From positions 22,343,488-22,407,487 of the forward strand of contig CM070625.1 of the NCBI GenBank assembly GCA_036346255.1: DNA of 64,000 nt, written 5' to 3'. Under the pieces are notes generated by a model. It was not told the DNA's origin. It saw only the letters and a list, made by a program, of their open reading frames with translations, and searched no databases. Of this stretch, positions 11,784-23,289 are shown piece after piece. How positions within the stretch are numbered: position 1 is the first letter of the stretch; every line of letters begins with the position of its first letter. A program made the translations under genes and the position numbers. The stretch is from Ampelocalamus luodianensis. Taxonomy: Eukaryota > Streptophyta > Magnoliopsida > Poales > Poaceae.

Positions 11784-12537
11784 GTAATTATTTTTGTATG
11801 CATTAGTCCTAATTAATTAAGTCATAGTTTGTTATTCGTAATTAAGTTCGTCATTACTATTTTATCATAATTAATTAATTCTTAGTTAAATATTCGTAAT
11901 TCATTAGCTCCAAATTAGTTACTCATATTTAATTTAGTTGTTATTATTTAGTCATAATTAATTATGCATAAATAAATTAGTCAGTACTATTTAGTCGTAA
12001 TTAATGAATTCTTAGTTAAATTGTTGTAACTCTTTAGGCGCAATTAGTAGTTAGTCGTAGTAATTTAATCATAATTAAGTTAGTCGGTATTGTTTTGTCC
12101 TAATTAATTAATTCTTAGTTAAATACTCATAATTAATTAGACGCAATTAGTGGCTCGTAATTAATTTAGTGCCTATCTAATTAATCATAATTAATTAGGC
12201 ACGATTAGTTAGTCATAATCAATTTAGTTGTACTTAATTATCTGTAATTAACTGAGTCATTACTATTTTGTCACAATTAACTAATTCTTAGTGAAATATT
12301 CATAATGAATTAGACACAATTAATTACTCAAAAATAATATAGTCGTTGTTAATTAGTCATGCTTAATTAGGCGTAAATAAATTAGTCATAACTATTTAGT
12401 TGTAACTAATTAATTCTTAGTTTAATTGTTGTAATTAATTAGGTGCAATTAGTACGTTGTAATTAATTTAGTCGTAGCTAAGTAGTCGTCATTTTTAAGT
12501 TATTCACTAATAATCTGTGTCTTTCATCTCTTGCAAG
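11784..12537 (+). repeat. AT-rich subterminal repeat array forming the inferred first intron of the PMD gene
   Basis: About 750 bp built from degenerate TAATTAATT-type units. The phrase TTCTTAGTTAAAT (or close variants) recurs near 11878, 12008, 12112, 12284 and 12413, a loose higher-order period of 104-172 bp. A GTAATT donor at 11784 and a CTTGCAAG acceptor ending at 12537 bracket it exactly, just upstream of an ATG at 12540. Confidence 0.65.
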
Positions 12538-12539
12538 CC

Positions 12540-15180
12540 ATGCCTCTACCATAGCTACTGGAACCATTCTACAACGAGCATCACTAGTGAAGTTGTGGAT
12601 CACCAAGGACGCTGATGGCCATCCATCACTCTTGCTTTGGTCCAAGAAGCATTACTGGCAGCTCAACGCTCGATATGATACAATCCTTCGGGACACGGGC
12701 TTGTTGCCTTTTGTGAGGTTGCTCTTAGTCGGACGCTACTTCACCCTACACGATAGTCTGATATCGGCACTTGTCGACAGGTGGAGACCCGAGACACACA
12801 CCTTTCACTTTCGGTTGGGGGAGATGACAGTCACCCTCCAATATATCTCATTCTTGACCGACCTCCTGATCAGGGGTGAACCACTTATGCTAGGTTATCC
12901 GCTAGCGGACTGGAAGGCCCGGTTGGGGCATTAGTTTAGTATACCTATCCTGAACAGCGCTCGTGGTGTCCCTCGGGTATGACTAAGGAGTTTTAGTCAA
13001 TGCTCGCCGGATGCACCTGACGATGTTGTTAGAATGCACCTCGTCGCTTACCTTCTTCGTCTCTTCGGTTGGGCCCTGTTTCTTACCACACAAGGCGATT
13101 GGGTGTACCACGGTTGCTTTCGCATTGCCGAGCCTTTGGCTAACGTGGAGGCTGGGGCGATGCCTCAGTACAGTTGGGGATCAGTCGTCCTTTGCGCCAT
13201 ATATAGGGGGTTGTGTGACGCTTCGTGGCGCGACACTAGTGTGAAACCAGTCCTTGCCATTTGCTACGTGCTCCTACGGCTGTGGAGTTGGGAGCACTTT
13301 CCTGTTGAGCGACCCTCATTTAGGAAAGCAGTGCACCCATACCCCGAGTTGCACGACCCGATAGATGGGCCCACTATGGGCTACCAGTGGACTACTGCCC
13401 AGTTATCCTAAGACAAGGATAGACTGATGAGGTGTTACTCGTTGTTCCGCAACGAGTTCGAGTATTTCCATGACAACGATATCATATGGGCTCCGTAGAG
13501 CCCAGATTTTGTGAACACGGTAGCACCACATAGATTGTCCGTGCAATGCACGTAGTACGTCGAATTATGGGCGACGACTTGCTACCTGGTGTTTACCCAT
13601 AAGGTGGAGTCGTATGCGCCACAGTGCGTAATACGCCAGTTTGATCTGTACCAGCTTGTGCCCCCTTTTGACGACAGGATCATGTAGTGAGTCGTCCACT
13701 TGTGAGTCGAACTCTATCAGGGTAATATTTACACGTCATAACTACATCCGTTGTTCTAACATTAGTCCTTCATGAATGCTGGCAATCGAGGGTAGGCCAA
13801 CATGGTAAGGACTGGCAAGCAGTCCAGCATGATTGGGTTACAGCTTGGACAGAGACAACGCACATCGGGGTCCTATAGGAATAGAGACCATACAACGTAC
13901 AGACATACGATCAGTACATTGAGTGGTACCTACCACAGTCGCACACTAGACTCACCCGCCCTCCTCCAGAGCGTCCGGAGAGGGTGACACAGCAGGAGAG
14001 CCAACGTCACTCGTTCGATTGACACAGCGCTTCACTGCATGACGACATCATAAAACACTGACAATCTTTGATCGTTTCATTGATGATATTTTTACTACTT
14101 GTTACTGAACAAGTGTTCTATGTCATTTTAGTTCGAGCGGCTGCAGCGGATCATAATCGCATCTGAGATAGCCATCCGCAGCTCAGAGCACATCGTACCG
14201 GGACTTCTAAGCACCATGAAGTACATCTCAGGGTCGAAGAATATAATAAAGAACATGATCTATGGTCGGTCGAGAGATGATGTCCTTCACGCTACGCACT
14301 GAGTGGGCCAACCATGCTCACCTACTAGGTCGGCACGGCCTAGTCAGTCCGGCAGGCGTTGTAGTACTCCCGTCGGTCACCCGCGTTGCAGATTGGCGGG
14401 GAGGTAATTTATGTATAAATTTATGTCATGTTTTTTTGTTACACCTTAGGTTGTCCTAACATCATGTCGTCCTCTAGCCGCACGTTCGTCAGGATGTATC
14501 ACTTCTATCGTCCGCACTCGTACTCAGATTGGCCCTGCCCCTCAGTCATTAGCACTGCACATCTGGGACGTTTGAGATGTTTATTTTAGGTCTTGAATAT
14601 TTATTTCGTCTGACATAATTCCGTCTTGTAGCCTTGATTTGACCGTGGGGGTGACGGTCAACCATCAACCGATGAGGATACGACCTTCCTAGCTACTCCC
14701 AGGGAGCAGTATACGTCGCTAGGGTTTGGACCATGGCACCCAGGGTGCCCACCCCTGTCGTATGTTGACCAGTACGGAGTATCGTACCAAGGGCAGAGCT
14801 CCTCCGAGGGTCGCTAGCACATCGCACGGTTAAGGCCGGAGCTCGTCCGCACCAAGGGACTTGCAGACATCGTACATAGGGGCCGGACGATATTGGCGTG
14901 AATTTCTTGATTCCTTCATTACTGACATGATTGCAGGTGGTAACCAGTTTGTCATGATATTGACGTTGGACATACTCAGCTAGGCTAGAGTCAGCTTGTT
15001 CATGCACCTCCGTCAACACAACGGTCTATGTATCCCCTCCGAACTGATACATGCTCTCCGGACCGGTTAACGTATCCCATGGGATATGCTCAACGCAAAA
15101 CCAGGATGCGCACGTAGACGAAGACGCAGCGAGCAAACAACGACTCAGACGAGTGTGCCATGTTGTATTCCATGTGTAAT
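12540..15180 (+). pseudogene. Plant mobile domain (PMD, aminotransferase-like) protein, broken
   Basis: PMD proteins are plant nuclear factors (MAIN/MAIL1 type) whose domain is also carried by MULEs and gypsy elements. The clearest piece is 12587-12934, with LVGRYFTLHDSLISALVDRW then an ETHTFHFRLGEMTVTL stretch, the PMD core. It continues in another register at 13025-13410 (YLLRLFGWALFLTTQGDWVY; VLLRLWSWEHFPVERP). Further pieces lie near 14130-14300 and 14660-15180, the last with a basic tail (RRRRRSEQTT). The ATG at 12540 is followed within four codons by a stop (MPLP then TAG), and a frame change is needed to reach the core. There are many further stops, so this copy cannot make a full protein. 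Confidence 0.7.
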
Positions 15181-15253
15181 TGCACTGCATGGATGTTATG
15201 CGCGTATTGTCGGATTAGATTAGTTCCGGATTAACATGATATCAGAAAATACC

Positions 15254-15325
15254 GAGGTTCACATGAAATGATGAAACCCCATACTAGGGGGAATCACGTG
15301 AGTTTCAACATTTCATGTGGAGTTG
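15254..15325. repeat. Short hairpin-forming inverted repeat
   Basis: Arms 15254-15277 and 15302-15325 are about 24 bp each with a few mismatches (CACATGAAATGATGAAAC against GTTTCAACATTTCATGTGG) and flank a ~24-bp loop. Confidence 0.6.
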
Positions 15326-15363
15326 TAATCTAAAATTTTAAAAATAAATTCAACGAAATTTAG

Positions 15364-15431
15364 GAGTACACTTTGTAATTTGTGAATTAAATGTGGCGAG
15401 TACACTCTGTAATTTGTGAATTAAATGTGGT
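15364..15431. repeat. 34-bp tandem duplication
   Basis: Two copies of a 34-bp unit starting GAGTACAC lie at 15364 and 15398 and differ at only about two positions, so the duplication is recent compared with its surroundings. Confidence 0.85.
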
Positions 15432-15520
15432 GCTGGTTTGGTACACATGAGATACACACGCCGTATTTTTGGAATCAGAAAAAGGATGATCGAAATTAGT
15501 CTTCGTGCCGCATTAGCCCC

Positions 15521-15970
15521 TTCCCCTTGTCTTGTGACTGCCCATGGCGGCGACGAGTGTCAAAGTCATCCATATTCTGCAAGACGGGCTGCACGATTGC
15601 ATGATGTTAGCAGAACGTAAAGCCATATACATAATCAGGATGCAAATTGTACATAACTCACATCTTCGAGATAGAATACGGTCGAACAACTGGAAATGCT
15701 ACGACGGCCGTCGGTCTCAATAGTAGGAGCATTCCCCTTGTCTCGGGACTGCCCACGCCGACAACGAGTATCGAAGTCATTCATGTTCTGTGAGACGGGC
15801 TAGACGATTGTACGATGTTAGTAGAACAAAAGGTCAAATACATTATCAGGATGCAAAATTATACATAACTCACCTCTTCGATATAGAGTGCGCCCGGGCG
15901 AAGGGAAAACCTACGATGATCGCCGGTCTCAGTAGCAGGAGCCTTCCCCTTGTTCGTTTGCATTGTGCGC
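15521..15970. repeat. 211-212-bp tandem segmental repeat, two full copies and a stub
   Basis: TTCCCCTTGT occurs at 15521, 15732 and 15944, spacings of 211 and 212 bp. Each full unit then has GACTGCCCA, ACGAGT, an ATTCTG(C/T)(A/G)AGACGGGCT block, a CAGGATGCAAA block and a TCTTCGA block. Units differ by roughly 15-20 percent. On the minus strand each unit can be read as a short exon-like segment starting MNDFDTR / MDDFDTR. Confidence 0.75.
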
Positions 15971-16440
15971 TGTCATACTTAGCTTCCTATTCGGAGGTCC
16001 TCTACCACCACCTTGCTGTCCTGCGCTCCTCCGGTGCCTATTCAATAGGTGGGTCCAGTACGTAAGGTTTCCATCGCTGGAAAATCTCGGGTCACATCGC
16101 GTAGTTCAATATGTACTTCTGCTGGATGAATGCCCAATCATACATCTTCAGGCCATCGATCCATTGAAAGAAGTTGCAATGTATCTCGGGCTGCCATTAC
16201 ACGCGGATGAAGTTAGAAATTTGTGGAATGCAACGTAAGGTGTGAAAAACAATTTGTGCATAAGATTCTCTTATGAGGATGTTCCCGCATGTGTAGTACA
16301 CCCGAGCGGCGATGGCCAGGTGTGTGGACTGAGTGATTTTCGTTGGTTGTTCGTGCACAAATTGCGGGCATGGAAACTCTAGTGGTACCAGCGTATCCTT
16401 CATAGAAAAATCTGGATAGGGTTTAACCCTCTTAGCAAGC
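15960..16440 (-). pseudogene. Degenerate fragment resembling a GRF-type zinc finger
   Basis: On the minus strand 16403-16197 reads FPCPQFVHEQPTKITQSTHL and then AARVYYTCG, followed after a stop by CNFFQWIDG near 16160. Cysteine pairs, a (H/S)-rich middle, a (R)VYYTC and an xFFQWID end match the layout of zf-GRF domains, which often accompany PMD and MULE genes. Only one of the paired N-terminal cysteines remains and at least two stops interrupt it, so this is a remnant and the family call is tentative. Confidence 0.4.
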
Positions 16441-16495
16441 CACTTGCACTTCTACAGTATCTTCGCATAAAAATTCGACGATGAGTCAGATATAT

Positions 16496-19400
16496 TTTAA
16501 CATACCAATTTTCTTAGTTTCAGAACCTTTTTGAGTAGTTTAGTCCCTTGAAAAATTCACCAAATTTTATTTGAATTTAAGAAAGCTTAAATGGGACTTT
16601 GAAATGTCAAAACAATTTAATGTGACTAATCTGAAATCAATTAATTCCAAAACTATTTTATTTGACATATTTGTGCTTGGAAATATTTTTCATATTTTTC
16701 TAGAATTTTTTTTATTTCATTTGCTATTTTTAATTTGCTATTTGGATTTTTTGAATTTCTAAAATGCAAAAGCTATTTAAAATATCAGGAAATCCGTCGG
16801 GTCAAATTTCTTTCGCCCCAGCCCAAAATTCCTGCTTCTGGGCCATTCTCTATCGCGGCCTGCTTTCTCTCTCCCGCCCTGCGTGCGCATCCTTGGCCCT
16901 ACTTGTTGGCCGCACTTGTGTCGTGCGCGACACCAAGTCACCCTAGCCACTGTCGTTGGCATGTGGGCCCCACCTCATCATTGTTCACCGTCAACAACTC
17001 GGACACGACATGGACTCTACCGTCGGGTTTCTTGGTGTTCACATCTAGGACTCTCCTGGCTACCAAGCTATAAGGGGTGTGGGGTGGGTAGCCCTCAGCT
17101 TCCGCATCCCAACCGCATCGACGCCACTCAAAAGCCCCAACCCATCCACCAGAATCGCTCGGAGAAGAAAAGTCGCCATATAAACCTTCGTCGTCAAGTT
17201 CCTTCGCCGTCAGTGCACCTCGAGCTTCATCATCACCACCATTAGGATCGCAAGGAGCAGATCACATCGCCATCACCTCGAAGTCGCCGGAGCATCATCG
17301 GAGTTCCAATTCCATTGACGACCGTGCGCCTCTGCTGCTTCGACATCGCTACTGGCTAGCTCCATCGTCCCCTTGCATTCGTGAGTGCACCGTCGAGTTC
17401 ACAATCGCACCAGCTACCTAATGTGCGCAACCATTTGCTCCACCGTGGCCAGAATGCTGGCGACCATCGGGACCCGAGTGCCCTCACTGTCACTGTCGTC
17501 CACATCACTGTCCACGTCAGCCTCGAGCTTGCGTGGCTGCCATATCAGTGCCACACTAACCAAACCGGTACCATGTCAGCCTCACTTCGCAAGTCCAACC
17601 ACGTCACCACCCCTTTCCACATGTCACCCCTGTCATTGGTCCGAGTCAGCCACGTGTGCGCCACGTGTGCCACGTCATCTCTTCTAGTTCAAACCCTAAA
17701 CCGAACTTAGTGTGGACTTGGTCCACAGTAGATCCACTCACTCACATGTAGGCCTCACATGCCAGATCCACTATTCTGTGCACCCGTGAGCCATAGACCG
17801 GTTTATAGACCAAGGGCCCCACCTGTCATCCTCTATTCCCTATTTTCTAGATTTTTTAATTCTGAAATTTATTGTTGACGTCATGCTGATGCAATAATTC
17901 AGAATTTCCTTTAGAAAGAAAATTCTGAAAATTCAAAATAGTGTTTTCTTTCGCTTTTTCTTAGATTTAAATCTTCTAAGAGCCCATTCTTCCTCATATG
18001 AATTCCGATTGAGCCTATTCAAGTTTCTAAATTCATCTAAATTCAAGCCTTACCTTTCTGAGATTTTTATTTATTTTTTTGGAGTTTATTTGTTGTTCTT
18101 TTGGTATTTATTTGGGTATTTACTTTCGTTTGCGAGTAGACGTTGATACTTCGGGAGCTTTTGAGGAAGAAGGAGTTGATTAAGCTCAAGATTAGTACCA
18201 AGACTTGTTTCAAGGCAAGTTGTACCTTTGACCATGTTGAACCCAATTTTTGCAAAATTACTTTGATTCAAATTATTGCATGATCTTTCAAGTATTTAAT
18301 TCTTAAATGTTTTGGGATTAGGTATACACCTATTTGATTATATCCACCTTGCTCATTGTATTACCATAATCTTTTGTCACTCTAGCTTGGTTAATTATTA
18401 GTTGGTATTAACATAGCCCCTGCATGGGTTGGTTGGACAAAATAGTCTGCTTAGCTATGCAACGGGTTATTGATATCATTTTGAGTTACAAAAGTAAACT
18501 TGACTAAGTGAATATAGAATACTTTATAGAAAGTTGTGTGCAGTATGTTGTTACTCGTTGATAGCATGTGTCGCACTTAACCAACAGGGTGAGAAAAGAT
18601 TTAGATCGAGACAGGTGGATGGAATTGTGATATGGTGGAGCTATGTGCGCTTGGAAAAATTTGAATGTGATACTTGGTAGTAATTGACAGTTTTGCCTTG
18701 GTCAATTAAGGACTTAACTTTGTGGGTCTTTGAACTGAGCCACAACTGTACAACCACATGTCTAGTATGAAACATACCTAACTTAGTAAGTTATGGAGTC
18801 TTGACATTAATTACTCAGGCAGATAGATTAACCTGTGTGCTAGGGTGGAGGTGTGATTATGTCTGTGTGACAATTCACATTTATGAGCGGTTCGCCGTCT
18901 CCAAGTCCAACGATATGCGTCGAACCAAAGCACTTCGTCAGGGTTGGTACAACGGTAAAACATATTGGGAGGGTCAATTGTAAAGATGAAGTCTCGAAAA
19001 GGTTTTGTTATGATTGGTGCTAGCTATACTAGTTATATCTTATGGGTAAAGTGTACAAATCTCTACAGAGTGTTAATAAATTTATTCTAAAAGCCGCGTT
19101 CGTGGTCATGGACATGTTCAGGGATTTTACACGAGGGGTAGATTTTCGTAAAAACACTTGGGAAGGGACAGCTGTATGGTTAAACTCATATGGCCGTGTG
19201 GAAAAAATTGATTAGACTTTGTGTTCTTTGTAAAAATAATTGTTAAACTACGATTATTTATTTGTTTTAAATTACGCTTTTAATCTATTATTTGTATTCA
19301 ATTACAAGTGTTGTTTTTTTTTTTTGCAAAAAATAACCATAGAAACCAATTCCTTTGGAATATGCTATCATCTATAATTGTACTATGTGGTACAACTTGT

Positions 19401-19784
19401 TAAGTACTCAGAATACTCATTCTTACTACAATCATTCAGCTGAAGTGGAGAAATATTCACCTGCTTTCAAGGAGGAGTTTTACGAGGAGGGTGATCGCTA
19501 GGTCTTGATCTCAGTCGGTTTGCCTGTGGCAAGTCGATGGGTTCCCGCTGGAGTTGTTTCCATTTCGCTGTCGTCTCTTTATTTAGTGTCAGCTCTACGT
19601 AGCTTAATAAGTGTAAAGTTGACCATAAGGTCACAACCGTTATTTAAATCAAATTAGTCGTTTATTCTTATATTCATCTTGTGTGGAACGATATTTACCT
19701 ATGTTGATACTACGTGCACTAGTTTGATTCTGGATTAGTGCATTATGCATAGAGGGTTCAGATTTGTATATTTGGGTCCTGACA
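16496..19784 (+). mobile_element. Solo LTR (3.3 kb, gypsy type) nested in the MULE
   Basis: The left end TTTAACATACCAATTTTC closely matches the TGTAACAGCCCAATTTTC start of the other 3.3-kb solo LTR in this window (58772 downwards), with TG changed to TT. The right end is TTTGGGTCCTGACA. Flanking pentamers are TATAT (16491-16495) and CATAT (19785-19789), one mismatch. A TATA-like CTATAAGGGG lies at 17068. There is no coding domain, primer-binding site or second LTR. Length (3289 bp) agrees with the other copy (3327 bp). The family is probably RIRE3/RIRE8-like. Confidence 0.65.
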
Positions 19785-19984
19785 CATATTCAAGGCTATC
19801 CAAATGTTTTGCTACTACACACAAAACAAGGGCAAGTCAGTTCGGAACAAATAGAATGTCGAGATACGTACGCGTTAAGAAAGAATGTCGTACAGAAATG
19901 CATAAATATGAGTAGACTACCCATTTACATGACATGATAGTCCCTGTACAGGCAGATAATACAATAAATTACGACACAAAATGA

Positions 19985-22631
19985 TGACTAGACGAGCTTA
20001 GTCTGTTGGGGGGCAATCCTTTATGGAGTGGCCAAGTGTTTTGCATATCCTATACTTCATCGTACGGCTTAGACCCTCACGTTGGATGTTATCCATGTCG
20101 TTCTGGAAGTACCATGTCTGCTGTCGTTCCTTCTCGGTTGACTTCAAGGCCTTGTTCGGGCCTCATTTCACCATGTGTGGCCAATGATCCCTATAGTTCA
20201 TGTTCACACTATACGGGTGAAACTCTGCACTCCATGTACCGAAAAGATGCTGCATGTCGTAGTACTCGGAGATATACGGCGTAGACATCTACCTCATTTA
20301 CGCACACGCGTTGTACACATGCAAGTATGGCTTGTGCAAGAGCTTCGGCTTGTTGCAGGTGCAAGTAGCCATATCACCCAGGGTGCATACATATTTCCTT
20401 TCCCTCCTGGTATGACTGTTGACATATTTTTGGTCGGCTTGATCTCGTACTTCCTCCTGAGTCCATCGATCACCCGGATGTCGTGCATTCGGGCCTTCTG
20501 CATCTTCTGGTCCATGTACCTCAGCATGTTCTCGTATCACTATTTCCCTTCTTCCATTTGTTGCTTCACTGCGGTGGCTCAATTAACGAAGTAACCAATC
20601 GTGCAAGTCCATGTCTCCTCAACGATCGTGGTGATAGGGAGGCACCGCACACCTTTCAGCACACTGTTGTACACCTCAGACATGTTGGTCATCATAATTC
20701 CGTATCTTGCACCGTATGTATCATAGAGTAGGGACTATTTCTCCAACTCAGGAGTGTGAAGATTAATCCACTGCGTGAAAGTTATTGTGCTCCTGGATTG
20801 CCCGCTCACAGCTTGTTGTTCCTCCTGTGCCTCCGGAGGGGACTCTCTTGTATGCTTCGTAATCCGATGTTCGATGTGTGTATAGATGGACTCGAGCTTC
20901 CGCTTCTGGTTCTGCATGCATAATGCTTTGAACGTCTTCATTAGTTCCTGACTACGGAACCGCATGAAGAAGTTCGATGCAAGATGCCGCACGCACCACT
21001 GGATTTCCACATTGTTCCACTGGTGAGGAGGTTTTGTCCCATTCTTCATGGTGTTCAAAGCCGACAACAACCCAGCATTGCGGTATATGATAAGACATAT
21101 GTTTGGCCAGTCTTCCTCAATTGCCCGCTTGACATTCGTCAGGATCCACAGCCAATTGGATGTGTTCTCATTCTCTACGATGGCGAAAGCAACCAGGAGA
21201 AGTTGATCATTCCCGTCCGCCGCCACTGCAGTGAGAATGGTGCCCTTGTACCTCCCTGTGAGGAAAGTGTCATCTATCGTGAGCACAGGATGATAGAACT
21301 TAAAGCCCTCTATGACCTAGGCGAAAGCCTAGAACACCTAGTCCAGTATAAAGCAGTTGGGACCTCGATTAGCATCTTCACTTTCAACCTTGTTTATGTA
21401 TGTGCTGGGGTTTGCTTCGGTAATCTGGTGAAGTATTCTCGGCACAAGGTTGTACGCCTCTTCGTATGTCCCGTATATGGATTCGATAATCTTCTACTTT
21501 GCTCGTCGAATCTTGCTATAGCTTACTGGATAACCAACCAGATCGACAACTTCTGACAGCAGCATCTTGGGGGGAGGCAGACACATCCTCCGCAACTAGA
21601 TAGCTGATGAGGCTTGCCACATATGCGGAAATCACATTCCGATGCTGCCGCAGCGGCTCGCTAAGCTCTCAAGTGTGGTCCGTCACCGCCTTGACCGTGA
21701 AGACCAAGCAGAAGAACTTTGCTCGGTGAGTGCTAATCTTGCTAGGGAAGCCTTGCACTATGCACTTCACTGCGTAATTTCCTGGGTTAGACCGGTGCAC
21801 CCGATACACACGATCGATGGACAAGGCATACCGTGCTATAGCTTGCTGCACGGCCGCCTTGCTAGGGAAGTGCTGCCCAACTAACAGGGTGTGAACATCA
21901 AACCCCCACTAGGATCCTTCTTCTTGTGGCAGTACGAGCGATCGTACTGCGATATTAAGTCTGGATGCCATGTACGACACATCCGAAGACACAATTCTGC
22001 CGGTAGGACTAGCACCCTAGGGTGTGTCCTTCTCGCTACCATCTGAGCCTAGGTCGGTGTCCTCGTCGGACTCCAACCCGAGAGGCTGGTCCGGTAGATA
22101 CTCGTGGTAGTCAATGCGGGCCAACCACCATAGTTCCGCCCTCTCATTTTGCACAAAATTATGCTTAAGTCTTCTCTCGTCGACTTCCTCAAAAATAGCA
22201 CATTCCATGCTATTATCTACAAGCTCCGCATGCAGTTGCCCACTTTTCGAGGCACCAACATCATCAAGGTTTCCAGTGGCCACCGTACGAAATTCACGCA
22301 CCATCGGCTTCCCGTATATCGTCGCCTCGGGCTAGGAAGGAATCTGCATGTACTGGCCCCATGCTACGCTTCTGTTTACCTTGACTAGCTCCCATATACC
22401 CTGCCCTCCCCTACTCGCGCAGGTGATCACCTCGATGACAAGTTTTTTCGTCGTTGGCTCCATGTCGAACTCCCTTCGGATGCAGCTCCTAAGCTCGTGA
22501 ATTTTCACCGCATCGAGCCCCTCCGCCTGGACCAACTTGTACTGATATCTCAACAAGTCCAACCCATCGGGTCCGGCCCGGTCGAGACTGTTGTCATAAA
22601 ACACTACCAAGTTTTGTATGTTTGAAATTAT
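19985..22631 (-). pseudogene. mudrA-type MULE transposase, broken
   Basis: Read on the minus strand from the acceptor ending at 22632. The N-terminal region spans 22610-22017 (including an acidic ESDEDTDLGSDGSEKD stretch). Next come a MuDR DNA-binding region near 21870-21670 and the catalytic core at 21300-20735 (LTIDDTFLTGRYKGTILTAV; VENENTSNWLWIL; CVRHLASNFF). A SWIM-like zinc finger follows at about 20390-20300 (CTCNKPKLLHKPYLHVYNAC). Several in-frame stops and register changes break it. The second catalytic aspartate, normally in a SDRHAG-type motif, reads IYRNAG here. The SWIM finger has PYLH where PCSH is usual. It cannot encode an active transposase. Confidence 0.85.
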
Positions 22632-23289
22632 CTAAAGCCACAACAACCCGATTTACGATACGCAATATAACAAACAGGGTATGTAATTAGCACTAATTAA
22701 TTAATTAATTAATTGTACACGACTATTTACATAAGATTATTTTTTCAATTACCACTAATTAAATAGGACTAAACTAAAAAGTATTAATTATTATGAGTAA
22801 TTTATTTGCCACTAATTACCCATGACACAGATAATTACGATATATTACATACAAGTAAGCAATTAAATGCGAGTAATTGAATACGAATAATTAAATATTT
22901 AGAAATAATTTGATTACTTATCAATAAATTACTTACGAGTATTTCATTACATCTAAGTAATTTCCACTGAATTAATTACGATTAATTAGTTACCATGAAT
23001 TAACTATGCGTCATTAATTGTTCGTAATTATTTACGTTTATTTAATTACCACTAATTAACTACGAGTCATTACTTACCAACAAATTAATTATGGTCACCT
23101 AAATTTGACCACTTAATTTGCACTAATGTAATTAGCACTAATAAACTACGCAAAATTTAATTACGATATATTAATTATGACTAATTAATTAATTGATACA
23201 CATTTCCACTAATTAATTACGACTAATCAACTACAAGTATTTAACTACGACTGAAATAATTACAACTATAACATAGGAAATAATTTTAC
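22632..23289 (-). repeat. AT-rich repeat array forming the inferred first intron of mudrA
   Basis: About 660 bp of degenerate TTAATTA / ATTACGACTAATTAA units, the mirror of the array at 11784-12537. On the minus strand it lies exactly between a GCAAG/GTAAAA donor at 23290/23289 and a GTGGCTTTAG acceptor ending at 22632. A run of TTAA repeats lies at about 22692-22713. Confidence 0.6.
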
